Shown here: positions 7,776-11,749 of the stretch, piece after piece
Position numbering within the stretch: position 1 is the stretch's first letter
Layout of the letters: each line of letters starts with the position of its first letter
Assembly: GCA_019155205.2 (NCBI GenBank)
Contig: JAHNZQ020003150.1
Coordinates: 3,006,598-3,018,346 of the forward strand
Direction of reading: 5' to 3'
Origin: Gracilaria vermiculophylla
Taxonomy: Eukaryota > Rhodophyta > Florideophyceae > Gracilariales > Gracilariaceae
DNA: 11,749 nt
The notes under the pieces: generated by a model
The model's database searches: none
What the model was told of the DNA's origin: nothing
Seen by the model: only the letters and a program-made list of their open reading frames with translations
Translations under genes and position numbers: made by a program

Positions 7776-8644
7776 CTTCCAAGCATGTTTGGCGATTCAG
7801 GACATCATGAACGCTGTGAGTGTGAACATCCCGCGGTCGGCATTGTCATGCCTGGGGAACATTGCGTCGGGACGCGTATGGAACTGAATGTAAATCGCAT
7901 TCTTCGCCTCTCTGCTCCTCGCCATGAGCAACCAACCACGTGGCCTCAAGTACCACAGTGGAGAGTGCTGCAAAACATTTTGCTCAAGACCCTGCGGCGA
8001 CTCGGCATACGTCGCAGTGCCATGTTCAAGCCCGACCACAGTGACAGGTATCACGTTCTGTATCCAAAAGATGAGGCATGGCTTGTTCTTGAAACGCTTT
8101 TCCATTCTCTGTCTCCACACCATCTGTGGCCGCACGCCGTTCGGGTAGGCGTACTTGAACAGCGTCACCCACGCAGGATGCGATATCGCGCCGCCGGAGG
8201 AATGACCGCCAATTCTGACACACTGCGACGCTTCCATCATTTGTGCTGCGTTGTAAACCAGCCGGCGTAGCTTGTCAGTGCTCATCATGTTAAGTTCCCT
8301 CTGATCAGCCGCAACCAGCGTGAACGAGCCTCGCAGTGCAATAAAGTAAGTGTATAAGGCTTCAAGCGTGGAACCATCCGGGTATATCGCGTGAGTCATG
8401 TACGCTCGAATCAAGGACATAAAGCGCTGCTCAAGGCTTGCGTTGAACCCCGTATATTCGCTGGACGACAAAACAGCCGACGAATACGCATCAAACTCCT
8501 GTTTCCCATCCAGCACCAGGTAAGAAATGTACATATGTCTGTGATACAGTGCTTCGTTGCCAAGGATGCGATGCGTGTGTTGCTCATCGTTGGGCGACGT
8601 TCGCGAGCTCGGGAGCGCTGTTCCCCACGCCGTGTCTGATTTGA
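7776..8644 (-). pseudogene. Heparinase II/III-like lyase, central part
   Basis: The main open frame runs from ATG 8532-8534 to TGA 7797-7799 (245 codons) and is open upstream to about 8644. Reading on past the TGA reaches the LTR edge at 7776. Residues 51-54 (YPDG) and the helical stretch to about 105 resemble the alpha/alpha-toroid domain, where a DGS-x-x-E segment is common. RGWLLMARS (199-207), AIYIQF (213-218) and RHDNADRGMFTL (228-239) match in order the start of the beta-sandwich domain: an x-R-S strand, a strand ending in an aromatic, then the H-x-H-x-D-x-x-x-F-x-L metal or substrate site, here with the second histidine lost. Codons are GC-rich, unlike the flanks. I see no signal peptide. 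A viral or unknown structural protein is a less likely alternative. Confidence 0.5.
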
Positions 8645-9085
8645 CGGAACTGCTTCTTCAACATCTTTGCCGTAAAAAATTTGATGAGGCGTTCGTTGGA
8701 ATTTGCATCGCCGATATGTTTCCTAAAGGTCTCAATTATGTCTACTAATTCGTCACTAAACCTTTTTTCAGTAAATTCCAGAAAAAAAGATCTCTTTCTA
8801 CGTCAGCATCAATCTGGTTTCTCGTAAAATCTAACCCATCATTCTTTATGAATGCATAGCGTGCTCTTTCATCGTCTCGTAGCAGCACGAAAAGTCATTC
8901 AGACGCTTTCAGATAAAATAGTTCTCCAGAATGCTTGCCATGCTCTTTGTAATTGGGTTGATATGAATTGATTTCCGACGAGTCTTCTACATTTGCCATT
9001 CCTTTTTTTAATTCGAAGCTCGTGTGTCCTTTCTCTCTTTCTTTATCAGGTAATTGATTGAAAACATTTCCTTTATCTGGTATGT
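8600..9085 (-). pseudogene. Broken coding remnant upstream of the lyase-like frame
   Basis: Three pieces read in order on the minus strand. Piece one (about 9085-8895) is open with MANVEDSSEIN near 8999 and ends at TGA 8895-8897. Piece two, in the same frame, continues from 8894 with LRDDERARYAFI and stops at TAG 8745-8747. Piece three, in another frame (about 8780-8598), contains FSDELVDIIETFRKHI and AKMLKKQFRQIR. The shift falls on the run of seven A's at 8782-8788, a classic indel site. The charged, helical wording has no family I recognise. It could be the N-terminal domain of the lyase-like protein or a separate gene. Its codons are more AT-rich than those of the piece downstream, which favours a separate origin. 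Confidence 0.4.
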
Positions 9086-9445
9086 GGTACTGTCAGCCCT
9101 TTTCTCGAGGTATTAAAGCAAAACGTCCGTTAGGAGTTTTTGATGACTCCGAAGTTGCGTGTTCCTAAAGGAGGACTCCGGTATACCCTGTCACGAGCCG
9201 TGGGAATTCTTAAAGGGGATCCGCAAACACCAAGCGGAGGGGGAGGTTCACTGGGCGGCCAATGCTCCTACAGGCGCTGCTATGACGCGACCTGGGGATC
9301 GGCGGCTTAGAAACCTGAGGATGATCGACGAGAGACTCCAACCGGAAAAGTAGGTGAAGACTCAAGGGTGCTTTTCTTTACTTCCCCAGAATTGGAGCTC
9401 AACCGGCAGAATAAGTACCCAGCCGGAAGCCCGCCCCGGCAGGTC
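9086..9445. other. GC-rich block without a recognised gene
   Basis: From about 9140 the sequence becomes GC-rich for 300 bp between AT-rich flanks. A plus-strand frame at 9159-9353 is open for 64 codons (it includes MTRPGDRRLRNLRMIDERL), but I cannot place it in a family. The abrupt composition change and the structured end at 9446-9499 suggest a fragment of an inserted retroelement, for example part of an LTR or leader. This is inference. I see no matching second copy in the window. Confidence 0.3.
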
Positions 9446-9499
9446 CTACTACTGTAGTAGTTACTTGCGTGAAAGTAACTAGAATAAATAGTAATTCTA
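9446..9499. repeat. Three consecutive hairpins
   Basis: Three inverted repeats follow each other almost without gap. CTACTAC / GTAGTAG pairs across one base at 9446-9460. AGTTACTT / AAGTAACT pairs around a 6-base loop at 9459-9480. TAGAAT / ATTCTA pairs around an 8-base loop at 9480-9499. The arms are perfect. Neighbouring hairpins share bases at their borders, so only some can form at once. Confidence 0.65.
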
Positions 9500-10521
9500 C
9501 CGTCTCTTAATGATACTGTAGCCCACGCGCGCAGAAGTATGCACCGCGTGGCTCATTTAATAAAATACGATGGCTTCTTTGGAATATTATAAAATAAAGC
9601 CACACCACCATTTTACCCTTTGGAGCCACTGCACTACATATCATGCCTGTAATTGAATCGTTGTTTGTACTATGTTTTTTTGCATGCATAAAATTGGTTT
9701 GCAAAACCATTCCACTGAAGACATTCGTGCAGGTTCATTTTCTTGCGTTCTTGTACAAAAACGAATACTACCGCTCTCGATATTACTTTCTTTTTGGTTT
9801 GGGTGGCTTAGTTTTAGACCTCATTTGTTATTCAAGGCCGTCAAGAAGTCTGATGTCAAAGATTTCAAAAATGCGTAGCAATGATTCATGTTAGTGCAAC
9901 TACGGTAGCTCACTGGGCAAATAATGCATTCAACTTATTCATGTTAGGTATTGGATGGAAATTATGGTTTTGGACTTGCTATTTTTCTTGTAATTATTTA
10001 TGTGGATGGCTACAAACGTCGTCATTGGCCTTGCAAACTTTTCTTAACTGCTGAATTGGAATAGTTTCACTTGGATAAGAAAAATGAAGTGCTCATTATC
10101 GCACCTGTTCCGATGGATTTAAATAAGGGTGTATTTTCCGTCCACAGATTTTTCGGTCGTAACCGGTAGGCATGGCAAGCAAGAGGAAGAGATGGATAAA
10201 TATCTCGATTTTGTGCCATATTTGTGCACGCCGGTCCAGTGTTTGAAACTGATTTGTAACAATGAAGCCAAATGGCATACGTTTTATAGCAGAGAAAAGC
10301 CATTCTTACAGCGCGCCCCATCAAGGTACGATCAGGAGCTATCAGGACCACTTTAAGAAAAAGTGTCGCTGGCCAATAAGAACGCTGAAATGAGCGTGCA
10401 TCCGCCGTTTTGCGCTTGTTCGGAAATGTGCACGGGATTGCCGTGGGCAAGCAGCTATGTGTTTTTTTTTAAAAACAATTGGCGGCAGAAGGGTCTGTCC
10501 ACGGCATTGTAATGGCAATTG
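9500..10521. other. AT-rich unassigned stretch
   Basis: There is no supported gene in this kilobase. A 7-bp inverted repeat, CCACGCG / CGCGTGG, lies at 9523-9529 and 9545-9551. Plus-strand frames at 9643-9894 and about 9950-10060 contain FGLGGLVLDLI and NYGFGLAIFLVIIYVDG. Both remind me loosely of the segment before the second catalytic aspartate of piggyBac transposases, but I could not find a consistent triad. Minus-strand frames at 10067-10450 and 10342-10536 have no recognisable domain. The stretch ends at the TA flanking Tc1 copy 2. Confidence 0.3.
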
Positions 10522-10523
10522 TA

Positions 10524-11749
10524 CAGACTGTTTCAAAAACAGACAACATGCGGTTAGATCTTAAAAAACTCCTAAATGTATTCTGTACACCTACAAAAAT
10601 AGGTTTCAGAAAAAAGTAAAGTCAAAAAACCCTTTAAAAAACATATGATCATCATTAACAAATCTTTACTGCACGACGCTCAATAGTTTATTTTGCATCA
10701 TTTTTGCTGTTCAATGCTAATGCAACCTTTTGGCATCGAATTGATGTATTTTTCTACAGTTGAAACTGTTATAGACTTCCAGCAATTCTTAATACAGTTT
10801 TTGGGTTCAAAAACTGTCTGTAATTGCCTTCCATGCGCACAAAACATCCTCGCCAGTGGTCCCCAAACGTTTTCAATTGGGTTCAAATCTGGTGATCGCG
10901 CCGGCCACTTTAAAACAGATACTACAGACTCCTGTAGCCAATTTTTGATTAAAGATGAAGTGTGTACAGGCGCATTCTCTTGTTGAAAAATGAAATTTTC
11001 TTCATGAAAATATAATCCGAACAGTAGCTAATAATTGTATAGAACTTTTTGTTATTTTTCCGCATTCAAGTTTGTTTCAATAAAGGCAATTTTCGTTAGA
11101 CCTTTTTTAGAAATGCCTGCCTAAACCCTTACGGAGCCTCCACTTGAATGCCTGGTATAAAACTCATGACGTTCCATACGAAGATCGTGCCAGTAAAATT
11201 CGTAGCAATATGATCCGTCCAAATTGAACTTTTTTTCATCAGTAAAAATAACATTTTCCCATTTTTTTTCCAGTAAGCTTTTCCAGCACATCAGTCAACC
11301 CTCTTCTGCTTGTGATGGTCTTGAGGAAAGAATTTTTTTTCATATTTTTCTATTTAAATAACTTTGTGCTGTTTATCTGCCTCCATACAGTAAATTTAAA
11401 AACGTCGAGATTGAGATTTATTCCAATTGGTTTGCAGGATATTTTTCCTTGGCACTGCTTCCTTTTATGTTCCTTTTTATCTGCTGGGCTGAGCTTTTTA
11501 GGGCGTCCCGGAGATCGTTTTAATCCATAGAGATTCGGGTTTTTGAGAAAAGTAGCTATTGTGACCCTAGAACGCTTCAAGTTTTTAGCGATAGTACTTT
11601 TAAATTTTTTCTCGGCCTTTTAATTCACGATTTGAAGCTTTTCTTGCTTGGAGAGTGGCGGACCTCGAGCCGTTTTTACTAGAAAGAAGGCGGCGTACAT
11701 ACAGTCTGTTTCAAAATCATAACACGTTGGTGTCAAAGTAAAAAAATGA
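10524..11749 (-). mobile_element. Tc1-like DNA transposon, copy 2 (cut by window edge)
   Basis: This is the same family as copy 1, in opposite orientation. Its 3' end lies at 10524 directly after TA (10522-10523) and starts CAGACTGTTTCAAAA. Homology to copy 1 covers the 3' untranslated end, the transposase and the region before it. By comparison with copy 1, where about 125 bp precede the transposase, the 5' terminus should lie some tens of bases beyond the right edge of the window. A 17-mer at 11700-11716 equals the terminal 17-mer at 10522-10538 except for one base, and it is in direct rather than inverted orientation. Confidence 0.85.
10698..11673 (-). pseudogene. Tc1-like transposase (copy 2, broken)
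   Basis: This is the homologue of the copy 1 transposase. The position of the start codon reads ACG (11671-11673), so the ATG is lost. The helix-turn-helix wording LKRSRVTIATFLK and the linker LKRSPGRPKKLSP, an intact GRPKK motif, lie in the open frame 11350-11580. The first catalytic D is in FTDEKKF (codon 11238-11240). The second position reads ENAPVH, with GAG glutamate in place of aspartate (10977-10979). The glutamate of LNPIEN is intact (10872-10874). Several stops and frameshifts separate these blocks. The C-terminal frame 10698-10886 ends early at TGA where copy 1 has AGA. The protein is inactive, but its linker is better preserved than that of copy 1. Confidence 0.85.

Noticed and set aside
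7785..8270. 161-codon plus-strand frame
   Set aside because: It is a shadow antisense to the lyase-like pseudogene, in a GC-rich stretch where long open frames arise easily.
9643..10060. Possible piggyBac transposase fragments (FGLGGLVLDLI, NYGFGLAIFL)
   Set aside because: I found no aspartate triad, no consistent frame and no terminal repeats. The resemblance is limited to a glycine-rich hydrophobic segment.
10067..10450. 127-codon minus-strand frame ending next to Tc1 copy 2
   Set aside because: No recognisable domain or start context, and its wording is consistent with a chance frame.
10342..10536. Minus-strand frame with GQTLLPPIVFKKK, loosely like a pogo-type DDE segment
   Set aside because: Only a few residues fit, no catalytic residues are visible, and the frame crosses the Tc1 terminus at 10524.
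1..11749. CRISPR array, toxin-antitoxin, phage defence or secondary-metabolite genes
   Set aside because: There are no regularly spaced repeats, operon-like gene packing or relevant domains. The window is eukaryotic transposon-rich DNA.

Overview
The window looks like transposon-rich, gene-poor DNA from a eukaryote. I see no bacterial operon, no CRISPR array and no intact gene. The best lineage clue is the large minus-strand Ty3/Gypsy element (about 1-4560). Its gag-protease junction, reverse transcriptase, RNase H and integrase wording resemble Gypsy elements I recall from oomycetes such as Phytophthora. An oomycete or related stramenopile is therefore my best guess, from recall and not from a search.

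Region by region. (1) About 1-4560, GC-rich: a decayed Gypsy element on the minus strand, running gag, protease, reverse transcriptase, RNase H, integrase. It leaves the window at the left edge, so its 3' LTR is not visible. It carries six in-frame stops and two frameshifts, and key catalytic residues are lost in the reverse transcriptase and integrase. (2) 4561-5836, where the sequence turns sharply AT-rich: a Tc1-like DD34E DNA transposon on the plus strand, flanked by TA and carrying a broken transposase gene. (3) 5837-6819: AT-rich sequence without a recognisable intact gene. It holds a second transposon-like terminus at 6514, a short C2-domain-like reading frame and a perfect hairpin. (4) 6820-6944: a fragment of the 3' end of the same Tc1 family. 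(5) About 7117-9085: a broken minus-strand gene. Its clearest part resembles the heparinase II/III-like polysaccharide lyase superfamily. The gene is interrupted by a 284-bp solo LTR at 7492-7775. (6) About 9140-9500: a GC-rich block ending in three back-to-back hairpins. (7) 9501-10521: AT-rich and unassigned. (8) 10524-11749: a second, diverged copy of the Tc1 element on the minus strand, cut by the window edge.

The parts do not form a working pathway. They read as a layered record of insertions. The two Tc1 copies face each other and bracket about 4.7 kb that contains the lyase-like pseudogene. The most informative event is the solo LTR: its ends (TATTG...CAACA) and imperfect 5-bp target duplication fit, and removing the LTR with one duplication makes the lyase-like reading frame continuous across the junction. 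I found no evidence for a new defence or mobile system.
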